This document shows positions 52,354-61,234 of a stretch of DNA of 64,000 bases, piece after piece (within the stretch, counting starts at the first letter, position 1; every line of letters starts with the position of its first letter). Made by a program: the position numbers and the translations under genes. The notes beneath the pieces are model-generated. The model was not told where the DNA came from and searched no databases. It worked only from the letters and a program-made list of their open reading frames with translations. Source of the stretch: Mangrovibrevibacter kandeliae (GTDB lineage Bacteria > Pseudomonadota > Alphaproteobacteria > Rhizobiales > Rhizobiaceae); assembly GCF_024519155.1 (NCBI RefSeq), contig NZ_JANIFJ010000001.1:310001-374000 (forward strand). Reading direction: 5' to 3'.

Positions 52354-52366
52354 GAGCGGCACCACC

Positions 52367-53302
52367 TTGGCGACCCTGAACCCGCCCCTCGCTGCGCCCG
52401 GCAGCGGCGTCGGCCGCAGCGTCCTGCGCCGCCTCGGCGAGAGCAGCGCGCTCCCGATCCTCGCCGTCGTCGCCGTGCTGATCCTCGTCTGGTACGCCGG
52501 GGCGGTGCTCCTCAACTGGCAGACCGAGGGCGATCGGCTCGTCTCGGCCGGCGCGCCCTACACGGGGCTCGACCACGTCCTCGCCACCTGGTCGGCCAAG
52601 CGCCCGGTGCTGCCGGCGCCGCACCAGATCGCCGTCGAGCTCTGGACCTCGATCGCCACCGTCCGCCCGACCTCGCCGCGCTCGCTGCTGTTCCACGCCT
52701 GGGTGACGCTCTCCTCGACGCTTGTCGGCTTTGCCATCGGCACGGGACTCGGCATCCTGCTGGCGGTCGGCATCGTCCACTCGCGCGTCCTCGACAAGAG
52801 CCTGATGCCCTGGATCATCGCCTCGCAGACCGTGCCGATCCTCGCCGTCGCGCCGATGGTGATCGTGGTGCTCGGTAACCTGCAGATCACCGGGCTGCTG
52901 CCGAAGGCGGTGATCTCGACCTACCTGTCCTTCTTCCCGGTCACCGTCGGCATGTTGAAGGGCCTGCGCTCGCCGGACGTCATGCATCTCGACCTGATGC
53001 ACACCTACAGCGCCAGCCGCGCGCAGATCCTCGGCAAGCTCAGACTGCCGGCGGCGCTGCCCTTCCTTTTCGCCTCGATGAAGGTGGCGATTGCCGCCGC
53101 GCTGGTCGGCGCCATCGTGGCGGAGCTGCCGACCGGCGCCGTCGCAGGGCTCGGAGCGCGGCTCCTCGCCGGGTCCTATTACGGCCAGACGGCGATGATC
53201 TGGGCGGCGCTGGTCGCGGCCTCGGTGATGGCGGGCCTGCTCGTCTGGATCGTCGGACGAGCGGAGCAGATTGTGCTGCGGCGGACGGGAGGCCGGGCAT
53301 GA
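52367..53302 (+). CDS. ABC transporter permease (NitT/TauT type)
   Basis: A 311-residue permease with about six helices. A first helix (LPILAVVAVLILVWYAGAVL) is followed by a periplasmic insert and the BPD_transp_1 core. The EAA-like loop lies at HTYSASRAQILGKLRLPAALPFLF (about 225-248), with KLRLPAALP diagnostic of this family. It starts with TTG at 52367 about ten bases after GGGGAG; no better start is in frame. Overlaps the second permease (ATGA). Confidence 0.88.
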   Translation: MATLNPPLAAPGSGVGRSVLRRLGESSALPILAVVAVLILVWYAGAVLLNWQTEGDRLVSAGAPYTGLDHVLATWSAKRPVLPAPHQIAVELWTSIATVRPTSPRSLLFHAWVTLSSTLVGFAIGTGLGILLAVGIVHSRVLDKSLMPWIIASQTVPILAVAPMVIVVLGNLQITGLLPKAVISTYLSFFPVTVGMLKGLRSPDVMHLDLMHTYSASRAQILGKLRLPAALPFLFASMKVAIAAALVGAIVAELPTGAVAGLGARLLAGSYYGQTAMIWAALVAASVMAGLLVWIVGRAEQIVLRRTGGRA

Positions 53303-54264
53303 CGGGGCCGGCTTTGTCGGTTCGCCGGAGACCCTGGCTGAGCGCGGCGGTCGCGGTCGGCGGCGCGGCGGTGCTGCTCGGCTGGCTCGGCAACGGGGCG
53401 CTCGGCGCCGCCTTCTGGGTGCTGACCCTCCTCGTCTGGCTGGCCGCCTGGCGTCTCGCGGCGCAGCTTGCGGAGATGCCGCTTCGCGCGAGGAGCGCCG
53501 CGCGCATTCGCGACGTCGCCGTTCCCCTGCTGTTCGGCCTGACGCTGCTCCTCCTCTGGGAACTTCTCACCCGCGGCCTCGCCGTCCCGCGCATCCTGCT
53601 GCCGCCGCCGTCCGAGATCGCCGCGACCTTCGCCGCCTCGCTGCCGATCCTCTGGGCCGACTTCGCCCAGACCTTCCTGAAGGCGGTGCTCGCCGGTTAC
53701 GTCCTCGGCTGTGGCGCCGGCTTCCTCGTCGCGCTCCTCGTCGACCGCTCGCCCTTCCTGAAGCGCGGCCTCCTGCCGATCGGCAACCTCGTCTCCGCCT
53801 TGCCGGTGGTGGGCATCGCACCCGTGATGGTGATGTGGTTCGGCTTCGACTGGCCGTCCAAGGCGGCGGTCGTCGTGGTGATGACCTTCTTCCCGATGCT
53901 GGTGAACACGCTGGCCGGCCTCGACGCGGCGGGCGCGATGGAGCGCGACCTGATGCGCACCTATGCCGCCGGCCACGGCGCGACGCTCGTCAAGCTGCGG
54001 CTGCCGGCGGCGCTGCCCTTCGTGTTCAACGCGCTGAAGATCAATTCCACCCTTGCGCTGATCGGGGCGATCGTGGCCGAATTCTTCGGCACGCCGATCG
54101 TCGGCATGGGGTTTCGCATCTCGGTCGAGATGGGCCGGATGAACACCGACATGGTCTGGGCGGAGATCTGGGTCGCGGCGCTCGCCGGCTCGCTCTCCTA
54201 CGGCCTCCTATCCGTGGTCGAGCGGCTCTCGACCTTCTGGCATCCGTCCTACCGCAAGCGGTGA
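53299..54264 (+). CDS. ABC transporter permease (NitT/TauT type), second subunit
   Basis: A 321-residue permease paralogous to the first. Two extra N-terminal helices precede the core; LLPPPSEIAATFAASLPILW near residue 98, the EAA-like segment TYAAGHGATLVKLRLPAALP near 219-238 and GMGFRISVEMGRMNTDMVWAEI near 275 fit the family. With the first permease it forms a heterodimeric channel. ATG is coupled by ATGA. Confidence 0.88.
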   Translation: MTGPALSVRRRPWLSAAVAVGGAAVLLGWLGNGALGAAFWVLTLLVWLAAWRLAAQLAEMPLRARSAARIRDVAVPLLFGLTLLLLWELLTRGLAVPRILLPPPSEIAATFAASLPILWADFAQTFLKAVLAGYVLGCGAGFLVALLVDRSPFLKRGLLPIGNLVSALPVVGIAPVMVMWFGFDWPSKAAVVVVMTFFPMLVNTLAGLDAAGAMERDLMRTYAAGHGATLVKLRLPAALPFVFNALKINSTLALIGAIVAEFFGTPIVGMGFRISVEMGRMNTDMVWAEIWVAALAGSLSYGLLSVVERLSTFWHPSYRKR

Positions 54265-54296
54265 GGCCGGCTCGTTCGCAACAAGGAGTTCAGGGG

Positions 54297-55283
54297 ATGA
54301 AGACAGGTCTGTTCGCTGCCGCCGCGCTCGCCGCCGCCACCGCCATGACGGCGCCGGCGCTCGCCGCCGACTCCGTGACGCTGCAGCTGAAATGGGTGGC
54401 CGACGCCCAGTTCGCCGGCTACTTCGTCGCCAAGGACAAGGGCTTCTACGAGGACGAGGGGCTCGACGTCACGATCAAGCCGGGCGGCCCGGACATCGCG
54501 CCCGAGCAGGTGATCGCCGGCGGCGGCGCCGACGTCATCGTCGACTGGATGGCCGCCGCGCTGGTCGCGCGCGAAAAGGGGGTGCCGCTCGTCAACATCG
54601 CCCAGCCCTTCGTCAAGGGCGGCCTGCAGCTCACCTGCCGCAAGGACACGGGCATCACGACGCCGGCCGACATGAAGGGCAAGACGCTCGGCGTCTGGTA
54701 CTACGGCAACGAGTATCCCTTCTTCGCCTTCATGTCGAAGAACGGCCTCAATGCGCAGGAGGGCGGCGACGTCACCGTCCTGAAGCAGGCCTTCAATGTC
54801 GATCCGCTCCTGCAGAAGCAGGCCGACTGCATCTCCACCATGAGCTACAACGAGTACTGGCAGGTGCTGGAGGCCGGCGTGAAGCCGGAGGACCTCACCG
54901 TCTTCAAGTACAGCGACGAGGGTGCCGCGATGCTGGAGGACGGGCTCTACGCGCTGGAGCCGAACCTCAAGGATCCGGCCTTCGTCGACAAGATGGCGCG
55001 CTTCGTGAAGGCCTCGATGAAGGGCTGGGACTACGCCCGGGAGAACCCCGACGAGGCGGTCGGGATCGTCATGGACAACGACACCGCCGGCGCCATCAGC
55101 CAGGAGCACGAGGAGCACATGATGGCCGAGGTCAACAAGCTGACCGAAGGCGGCGATGGCGCGCTGGACCCCAAGACCTACGACAGCACCGTCTCGATGC
55201 TGACCGAGCAGAAGATCATCTCCAAGGCGCCGGAGGGTGCCTACACGACGGCGGTCACCGACAAGGCGAAGACGCTGGACTGA
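54297..55283 (+). CDS. ABC transporter substrate-binding protein, NMT1/THI5-like
   Basis: A 328-residue periplasmic binding protein. A signal peptide of about 23 residues (ending APALAAD) precedes VTLQLKWVADAQFAGYFVAKDKGFYEDEGLDV, split here as the NMT1 hallmark WVADAQFAGYFVAKDKGFY (about 34-52) and a GGGADVIVDWMAAALVA segment near 79. It continues with KGKTLGVWYYGNEYPFFAFM. Relatives bind thiamine precursors, riboflavin or pyrimidines; the adjoining dihydropyrimidine genes favour a pyrimidine ligand. Strong AAGGAG ribosome site. A repeat block follows the stop. Confidence 0.88.
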   Translation: MKTGLFAAAALAAATAMTAPALAADSVTLQLKWVADAQFAGYFVAKDKGFYEDEGLDVTIKPGGPDIAPEQVIAGGGADVIVDWMAAALVAREKGVPLVNIAQPFVKGGLQLTCRKDTGITTPADMKGKTLGVWYYGNEYPFFAFMSKNGLNAQEGGDVTVLKQAFNVDPLLQKQADCISTMSYNEYWQVLEAGVKPEDLTVFKYSDEGAAMLEDGLYALEPNLKDPAFVDKMARFVKASMKGWDYARENPDEAVGIVMDNDTAGAISQEHEEHMMAEVNKLTEGGDGALDPKTYDSTVSMLTEQKIISKAPEGAYTTAVTDKAKTLD

Positions 55284-55943
55284 GGCCGAGCCTGCCTCCT
55301 CCCGCCCTGCGACGGGAGGAGGGGCCGGGAGGACGAATTGGGGGGCGATGGTTCGGCGTCCTCCGACGCCAGCGCTTCCGAAGGCGTCATGTCTGGCGGA
55401 AGACCCGCGTGTTCGCGGACCTCACTCGTCATCCCGGGCTTGAACCGGGATCCATGCCTCTGCGGTTCGGCTGGTGGTACGGTGCCGGAGATCTGACGTT
55501 ACGCTCTCCCTTCAGCGCATCGGCGGCTTCAGCGGTTTGGCATGGATCCCGGCTCGGAGGCCGGAATGACGAATTGGGGAGAAGCTCGATTGCTTCCTCC
55601 GACGCCTCCGCTCTCCCTCGCAGTTGTCGTGTCTGGCGCATGAGTCACAGACTCCCAGCCCTCAGCACTCGTCATCCCGGGCCTGACCCGGGATCCATGC
55701 CTCTGCGGTTCAGTCGATGAGACGTGCCGTATATGGCCATGAGACGTGCCGTATATGGCCATCGCTCGCGCCCTCCGTCGCGTCGGCGGCTTCGGCGGCT
55801 TGGCATGGATCCCGGCTCGGAGGCCGGGATGACGAATTGGGGAGAAGCTCGATTGCTTCCTCCGACGCCTCCGCCCTCCCTCGCAGTCGTCATGCCTCGC
55901 GCGTAGGCCCGCGGTCGGCGCGCCTGCGTGTGGTCCTGACGGC
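55284..55943. repeat. Block of duplicated intergenic repeats
   Basis: 660 bases without a supported gene, made of repeat units. Unit A starts GTCATCCCGGGC and runs through GGATCCATGCCTCTGCGGTT; copies lie at 55428-55468 and 55671-55711. Unit B (about 110 bases, holding GGCATGGATCCCGGCTCGGA and GACGAATTGGGGAGAAGCTC) has copies at 55521-55630 and 55784-55893. A third, degenerate partial copy starts at 55332. A and B are partly inverted to each other (GTCATCCCGG versus CCGGGATGAC), so each A-B pair can fold. A segment duplication is the simplest history. Confidence 0.8.
55718..55761 (+). repeat. Tandem 22-bp duplication
   Basis: A 22-base unit beginning TGAGACGTGCCGTATATGGC occurs at 55718-55739 and again at 55740-55761 without a change. 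It lies inside the repeat block and is absent from the other copy of the block, so it arose after the larger duplication. Confidence 0.9.
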
Positions 55944-56906
55944 CTACCGGGCCATCCCTGCCAGCACCGGCGAGGCGTAGTCCGCGTCGTGCGCAAAGGG
56001 CAGGGCGCAGCCGTCCCGCAAGGCGCCGAGCACGGCGGCATAATCTGTCGCGCAGCGGAAGCCGAGCACCCGCTCGGCACGGCTCGCGTCATAGACCCGC
56101 CCGATGCTCGACGGCAGCGACCAGCCGGCGCGCGCGTAGAGCGCTGGCGCGTCCGGGAAGTGCCGCGCGATCACCGCAGGCGCATCGCGCCTCAGTTCGG
56201 CGGCCTCCTCGCGCCGCAACGGCGTCGGCGCCGAGAGGACGAAGCAGTCGAAGCCGAGCGCCGGCGCCTTCTCCAGCGCAAGGACGTGCGCCCGCGCGGC
56301 GTCCTCCACCGTCAGCCGGCGGTTGAGGAACTCGTTGGCCTTGCGGTTCAGGCCGGGCAGGCGGCGGTCGGTGTCGTCCTCCTCCGGGAAGAAGCGAGCG
56401 GTGCGCAGCACGAGGCAGGCAAGCGACGTGTCAGCAGCAAACAGCCGGCAGAGATGCTCGGCCGCGAGCTTGGTCGCGCCGTAGATGTTGCGCGGCTCGA
56501 GCGGGCCGGACTCTTCGTCGAGCCAGACGGCCGCCTCCGCGGTCTCATCGCGGATGGTCTGGGTGATCATCAGCGAGGTCGTCGAGGTGAAGACGAAGCG
56601 GTCGTGGCCGGCCGCGGTTGCCGCCTCCAGGAGGTTCAGCGTGCCGGTGACGTTGACGTCGACGAAGGCCTGGCGCGGGAACCGGGCGATGTCGGGCTTG
56701 TGCAGCGCGCCGGCATGGATGACGGCCTCGATGCCGTGCCGGGCGAAGACGGCGTCGACGACGCCGCGATCGGCGACGCTGCCGATCTCCTGCGTCTCCT
56801 GTCCCGGTGCGACGTCGAGGCCGGCGACGCCGTGGCCGGCCTCGCGCAGCATCGGCGCGAGGTGCCGACCGAGCCAGCCGGACGAGCCGGTAAGAAGAAC
56901 GCGCAT
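55944..56906 (-). CDS. NAD-dependent epimerase/dehydratase family protein
   Basis: A 320-residue extended SDR: the nucleotide motif LLTGSSGWLGRHLAPML near residue 4, VIHAGALHKPDIARFP near 62, FVFTSTTSLMI near 104 and the catalytic pair in NIYGATKLAAEHL (Tyr-x3-Lys) near 140. Substrate is unknown; relatives act on nucleotide sugars. It is downstream of the repeat block and is transcribed alone, divergently oriented relative to no neighbour; the upstream sensor kinase is on the same strand. Confidence 0.87.
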   Translation of the reverse strand: MRVLLTGSSGWLGRHLAPMLREAGHGVAGLDVAPGQETQEIGSVADRGVVDAVFARHGIEAVIHAGALHKPDIARFPRQAFVDVNVTGTLNLLEAATAAGHDRFVFTSTTSLMITQTIRDETAEAAVWLDEESGPLEPRNIYGATKLAAEHLCRLFAADTSLACLVLRTARFFPEEDDTDRRLPGLNRKANEFLNRRLTVEDAARAHVLALEKAPALGFDCFVLSAPTPLRREEAAELRRDAPAVIARHFPDAPALYARAGWSLPSSIGRVYDASRAERVLGFRCATDYAAVLGALRDGCALPFAHDADYASPVLAGMAR

Positions 56907-57093
56907 CTCCCCTGATCCTTCCTGCGGATCGCATCGGTCGCAGCGTCGGACGTGCGGCCGGCCTCCTCGGCCGTTCCGTAGGATCTTTGGAGCGCGATGG
57001 GAAGGCGGTCGTCAGGCGTCCGACCGGCCTGGCGAGCCGGGGCGCGCGGCGCCGCAGTGCTGCGCGCGAGACGCCCGCAGCGAGACTCAGGAC

Positions 57094-59739
57094 TCAGGCC
57101 ACGCGCTTCGCCGGCACGTCACCGGCTCCCGCCGCCTCGCGCAGTTCGGCGATGAGGGCTGCGATCTGTGCCGCTGCCTCCACCCCACTTCCGCGCAGCG
57201 CCTGGAGCGCGGCATCGGCGTCGGCCGCATCATCGGCGGCGTCGAGCCGTCGCGCGGCAGCCGAGAGGCTGTTGAAGCCGAGAATGCCCGCGAGCGACAC
57301 CACCGTGTGGGCGAGACGACGGAGGTCGGCGAGCGCCGCATCGGGCACCGTCAGCGCGGTCAGCTTGGCCTCCAGCGTCGTGAGCGCCTGCAGCGCCCGC
57401 GCCGAACCCAGCAGCGCGAGGAGATTGGAGAAGATCCTGCGGTCGAAGGCGGCGGCATCCACCGGCGCCTCTGGCACCGCCGGGGTGTTGCGGCCGAGCC
57501 AGCGGTCGACCACCGCAAGCAGGGCCTCGCGCTGGATCGGCTTGCCGACGTGATCGTTCATGCCGCCCGCGCGGAACCGGGTGATCTCTTCCGGGATGAC
57601 GTTGGCGGTCAGGGCCACCACGGGGGTCCGGGCCACCGCGCCAGGCAGCTGGCGCACCCGCCGCGTCGCCTCGATCCCGTCCATCTCCGGCATCTGCACG
57701 TCCATCAGGACGAGGTCGAAGCGCCCGGCGGGCAACAGCTCCAGCGCCTCGGCGCCACCGGCGCAGGTGACCACGTCGTGTCCCGCCATCTCGAGCATCG
57801 CCGCGGCAATCTCGCGGTTCACCGCAAGATCATCGACCACGAGGATGCGACCGTGGCGCGACGCGGCGCTGGCGGCATCGGCGGCCGGCGGTGCATCGGC
57901 CGCCGGCGTCGCGTCGGCCGGCGCGGCAGCGGGCAGCGCCACCACGAAGGAGAAGCACGAGCCGCGGTCCGGCTCGCTCGCCACGGTGATCTCGCCGCCC
58001 ATCAGGTTGACCAGCTTCTGCGAGATGGCGAGGCCGAGGCCGGTGCCGCCGAAGCGGCGCTCGATCGAGCCGTCGGCCTGGGCAAAGCGCTGGAACAGGC
58101 GGCCGCGCTGCTCGGCCGTCATGCCGATGCCGGTGTCCACGACCGCCACCACGATCGCATCGCCCGCGCCTTGCCGCAGGCTGAGGGTGACGCTGCCGCC
58201 GGGCGTGAACTTCACGGCGTTGTTGAGGAGGTTGAGCAGCACCTGACGCAGCCGTCCCTCGTCGCCGGCCACGTGCAGCGGCAGGCCCGGATCGATGTCG
58301 GCCGACAGCGTGAGGCCCTTGGCCTGGGCCTGCACCCCGACGATGGCGAGGGAGGTCTCGGCCAGCCGGCGCAGGTCGAAGGGCTGCGGCTGCAACTGCA
58401 GCTTGCCGGCCTCGACCTTGGACCAGTCGAGGACGTCGTCCACCACGGTCTTCAGCGCGTCGCCGGAGGTGCGGATCAGGCGCAGCCGCCGTTCGGCCTC
58501 GGCCGGCAAATTCGCGGCGTCCAGCATGACGTCGGCAAAGCCGATGATGCTGTTCAGCGGGCTGCGCAGCTCATGGCTCATGGTCGCCAGGAAGTCGCTC
58601 TTGGCAGTGGCGGCCGCCTCGGCGCGGGCGCGGGCCGCCTCCAGCTCGCGCGTGCGCTGGGCGACGCGGTCCTCCAGCGTGGCGTTGACGGAGCGCAGTT
58701 CGGCCTCGCTCTGCCGCAGGCGGCAGAAGGCGGAGGCGACCGCATTCGACAGTTGCCGGGCCTCCCGGAAGCGGCCCGTCGGCAGGCTCTCGATGGCCGC
58801 TCCGGCACGCACCGCCTCGGCGCTGGCGGCGAGAAGCGTCAGCGGCCGGGCGATCCAGCCGGCGATTCGCCAGCCGGCGAGCGCGGCCAGCAGCGTCAGA
58901 ACGAGGACCGCACCGAGGAGCGCGTGGTCGAGCCAGGCCATCGGCGCCAGCGCTGCATCCACGGGCTGACGCGCGACGACCGTCCAGCCGAGACCGCCGA
59001 AGGCGCCCATCGACGGGACGTGTGCGGTGGCGGACAGCTCGAGGGCCGGATCCGGCGTGACGAACGTCTTGCCGAGGAGCGAGTGCGGTCCGAGAAGAAC
59101 CTCGCCGTTCGCGGACACCACCATCAGGTCCGACTGAGCGAGGTCGGCCAGCGTCGACAGGATGTCGTGGCGGACCTCCGCGGCCCAGTTCCAGCTGAGA
59201 TGAGCGGCGAGGACGCCGTCAACCGCGCCCGACGCACCGTGCACGGGCGCGGTCACGTCGACGAAGCGGACGGGCTCCCCGTCGGTCGACGGCACGTATC
59301 GCGCCAGCAGCTTGGCCTCGTGAACGTCGAGGGCTGCGGGGCCACGCTGGCCTGCGTCGAACCATGGCCGCGCCGATACGTCGGCGCCTTCCAGAATGCC
59401 GCCGGAGGCGACGACGACATGACCGGTCAGGTCGGCGAGGCCGATCCACGCATAGTTGGCCGTCGTTGCCTTGAGATCGTCGAGATAGGATCGCCGGACC
59501 GTCTGATCCGCGGCGGGAAGCCGTTCCCACAGCGCACTCGTCATGACGATGTCGTTCAGCCGCTCCGACATGTGGATCGCCAGCCGCTCGCTCATCAGCT
59601 GCGCGGCCTGCGACAGCTGTCGCTGCGCGGCGTTGTGCAGGGCATCCATTGCCATCTCGCGCGCGAAGAAGCTCGTGACGGCGATCGAGGCGATGGCGAG
59701 GGCTGCGAAGATACAGGCGAGGCGGCTGCGAAGGGACAT
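57094..59739 (-). CDS. Hybrid sensor histidine kinase (Cache-like, HAMP, HisKA, HATPase, REC, HPt)
   Basis: An 881-residue membrane phosphorelay protein. Order: an N-terminal helix (8-25), periplasmic CHASE/Cache-type sensor (about 35-265), second helix (about 270-290), HAMP (about 290-345), coiled coil, and HisKA with MSHELRSPLNSIIGF (His389). HATPase boxes are NLLNNAVKFT, VVDTGIGM and GGTGLGLAIS (503-572). An Ala/Pro linker follows, then a receiver with ILVVDDLAVN and LVLMDVQMPEMDG (Asp680) plus GKPI (Lys733). The HPt domain has LAHTVVSLAGILG (His811). So His-Asp-His relay ends in one protein and a separate output regulator must exist elsewhere. Signal and partner are unknown. Confidence 0.92.
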   Translation of the reverse strand: MSLRSRLACIFAALAIASIAVTSFFAREMAMDALHNAAQRQLSQAAQLMSERLAIHMSERLNDIVMTSALWERLPAADQTVRRSYLDDLKATTANYAWIGLADLTGHVVVASGGILEGADVSARPWFDAGQRGPAALDVHEAKLLARYVPSTDGEPVRFVDVTAPVHGASGAVDGVLAAHLSWNWAAEVRHDILSTLADLAQSDLMVVSANGEVLLGPHSLLGKTFVTPDPALELSATAHVPSMGAFGGLGWTVVARQPVDAALAPMAWLDHALLGAVLVLTLLAALAGWRIAGWIARPLTLLAASAEAVRAGAAIESLPTGRFREARQLSNAVASAFCRLRQSEAELRSVNATLEDRVAQRTRELEAARARAEAAATAKSDFLATMSHELRSPLNSIIGFADVMLDAANLPAEAERRLRLIRTSGDALKTVVDDVLDWSKVEAGKLQLQPQPFDLRRLAETSLAIVGVQAQAKGLTLSADIDPGLPLHVAGDEGRLRQVLLNLLNNAVKFTPGGSVTLSLRQGAGDAIVVAVVDTGIGMTAEQRGRLFQRFAQADGSIERRFGGTGLGLAISQKLVNLMGGEITVASEPDRGSCFSFVVALPAAAPADATPAADAPPAADAASAASRHGRILVVDDLAVNREIAAAMLEMAGHDVVTCAGGAEALELLPAGRFDLVLMDVQMPEMDGIEATRRVRQLPGAVARTPVVALTANVIPEEITRFRAGGMNDHVGKPIQREALLAVVDRWLGRNTPAVPEAPVDAAAFDRRIFSNLLALLGSARALQALTTLEAKLTALTVPDAALADLRRLAHTVVSLAGILGFNSLSAAARRLDAADDAADADAALQALRGSGVEAAAQIAALIAELREAAGAGDVPAKRVA

Positions 59740-59834
59740 CGGCGGCTCCGAGGGTCACTGAGCCTACCCACGACGCCTTAACGGTTCCCTTAGACCTCTT
59801 CCGGCAACGGGGGCGCCGCCGCGCGTCGTCGAGG

Positions 59835-59866
59835 ACGGACCCGGCCGTCCGGCCGGCCGGGTCCGT
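59835..59866 (-). terminator. Perfect hairpin after the MetE-C-like gene
   Basis: ACGGACCCGGCC (59835-59846) and GGCCGGGTCCGT (59855-59866) form a perfect 12-bp stem with an 8-base loop, starting 4 bases past the end of the leftward gene at 59871. No T-run follows on the minus strand, so it may protect the 3' end or terminate weakly. Confidence 0.5.
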
Positions 59867-59870
59867 CGCC

Positions 59871-60983
59871 TCAGTAGCCCCAGACGTCGTGCGCCACCGC
59901 CACGCAGCGCTCCAGCTTGCGCCACTGGTCGTCCTCGGTGAGGTCGTTGCCGTGCGCGGTGGAGGAGAAGCCGCACTGGTGCGACAGCGCGCACTGGTCG
60001 AGATCGACGAACTTGGACGCCTCGTCGATGCGCTTCTTGACGAGGTCGGCGGGCTCGACCTCGCGCGACTTCGACGACATCAGCCCCAGCACCACGGTCT
60101 TGCCCTTGGGCATGTGGCGGAGCGGGGCGAAGTCGCCCGAGCGCTCGTCGTCGTACTCGAGGAAGAAGCCGTCGATCGCCATCTCGTTGAACAGGATCTC
60201 GGCCACCGGCTCGTAGCCGCCCTGCGCCACCCAGGCGCTCTTGAAGTTGCCCCGGCACAGATGCACCGAGATCACCATGTCCGACGGGCGGTCCTTGATC
60301 GCATCGTTGACCAGCCGGCAGTAGAGGCGGGTCAGCGTGTCCGGATCGTCGCCGCGGGCGGCGGTCTCGGCCCGGATCTTCGGATCGCAGAGATAGGCGA
60401 GGTTGGTGTCGTCGAGCTGCAGGTAGCGGCAGCCGCGCCCGGCGAGGTCGGCGATCTCTTCGCGATAGGCCGCCGTCAGGTCGTCGTAGAACTCCTCCAG
60501 ATCGGGATAGGCCGTCTCGGAGATGACCTTCCGTCCGCCGCGGAAGTGCAGCATCGACGGGGCCGGGATCGAAACCTTCGGCGTCTCGCGGACGACCGAC
60601 TTCAGGAAGTCGAAGTCGGCGCCCTGGATCGGGCTCGAATGCTTGAGCTTGTCGCGCACGTGCATCGTCGGCGGGGCGAATCCCACCTCGGTGCCGTCGT
60701 CCTTGCGGAAGTGCGTCTTGAACTCCCCATAGGTGACCTCGACCCCGTCGAGACGCTCCAGGAAGTCGACGTGGAAGAAGGTGCGGCGGAACTCGCCGTC
60801 GGTGATGCCCTTGAGGCCGACCGATTCCTGCTTCTGCACCACCTCGCGGATGCATTCGTCCTCGACCGCGCGCAGTTCCTCAGCCTCGAGCTTGCCGTCG
60901 GCGAAGGCGGTGCGCTTCTCCTGCAGACGCTGCGGCCGCAGATAGCTGCCGACGTGGTCGGCCTTGAAAGGCGGTGTGGTCAT
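59871..60983 (-). CDS. Cobalamin-independent methionine synthase II-family protein (MetE C-domain-like)
   Basis: A 370-residue single-barrel protein of the methionine synthase II/UROD-like superfamily. It shows FKADHVGSYLRPQRL near residue 6, ITDGEFRRTFFHVDF near 62, GCRYLQLDDTNLAYLCDP near 183, VHLCRGNFKS near 233 (the HxCxG zinc pair), and CALSHQCGFSSTAHGNDLTE near 335 (third zinc Cys). Full MetE has about 750 residues with an N-terminal barrel; this short form is a separate family often annotated methionine synthase, though its true methyl donor and acceptor are not settled. ATG at 60983 has GAGGAGGA upstream. Confidence 0.87.
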   Translation of the reverse strand: MTTPPFKADHVGSYLRPQRLQEKRTAFADGKLEAEELRAVEDECIREVVQKQESVGLKGITDGEFRRTFFHVDFLERLDGVEVTYGEFKTHFRKDDGTEVGFAPPTMHVRDKLKHSSPIQGADFDFLKSVVRETPKVSIPAPSMLHFRGGRKVISETAYPDLEEFYDDLTAAYREEIADLAGRGCRYLQLDDTNLAYLCDPKIRAETAARGDDPDTLTRLYCRLVNDAIKDRPSDMVISVHLCRGNFKSAWVAQGGYEPVAEILFNEMAIDGFFLEYDDERSGDFAPLRHMPKGKTVVLGLMSSKSREVEPADLVKKRIDEASKFVDLDQCALSHQCGFSSTAHGNDLTEDDQWRKLERCVAVAHDVWGY

Positions 60984-61234
60984 GTTTGCTGATCCTCCTC
61001 GTCCACTCACCAGAGCTGCGGTTATACACCGCAGCTCTCGGTCGGTAACACCGCTCCCGCAGGTTCAGGTTGCCACATGCTCTGTAGCGCTTGCCTAAGG
61101 GTCCCAGGCGATCATCAAAGACGAGATGTATGTATTCGGCTAACGGGAAAAAGTGTTGCCGGATTGCACTGTCGTTTATTCAGTGACCATGTCTGATGAA
61201 GGGATCGAAGATCGGGGAAAAGAGGAGACGCCCG

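Noticed and set aside
55529-56092. Open frames in the repeat block
   Set aside because: Their translations repeat because the DNA repeats; no protein family recognised.
61146-61176. EcfG-like GGAAA...CGTT upstream of the ferritin-like genes
   Set aside because: Spacing is 22 bases instead of 16-17 and the first box is imperfect.
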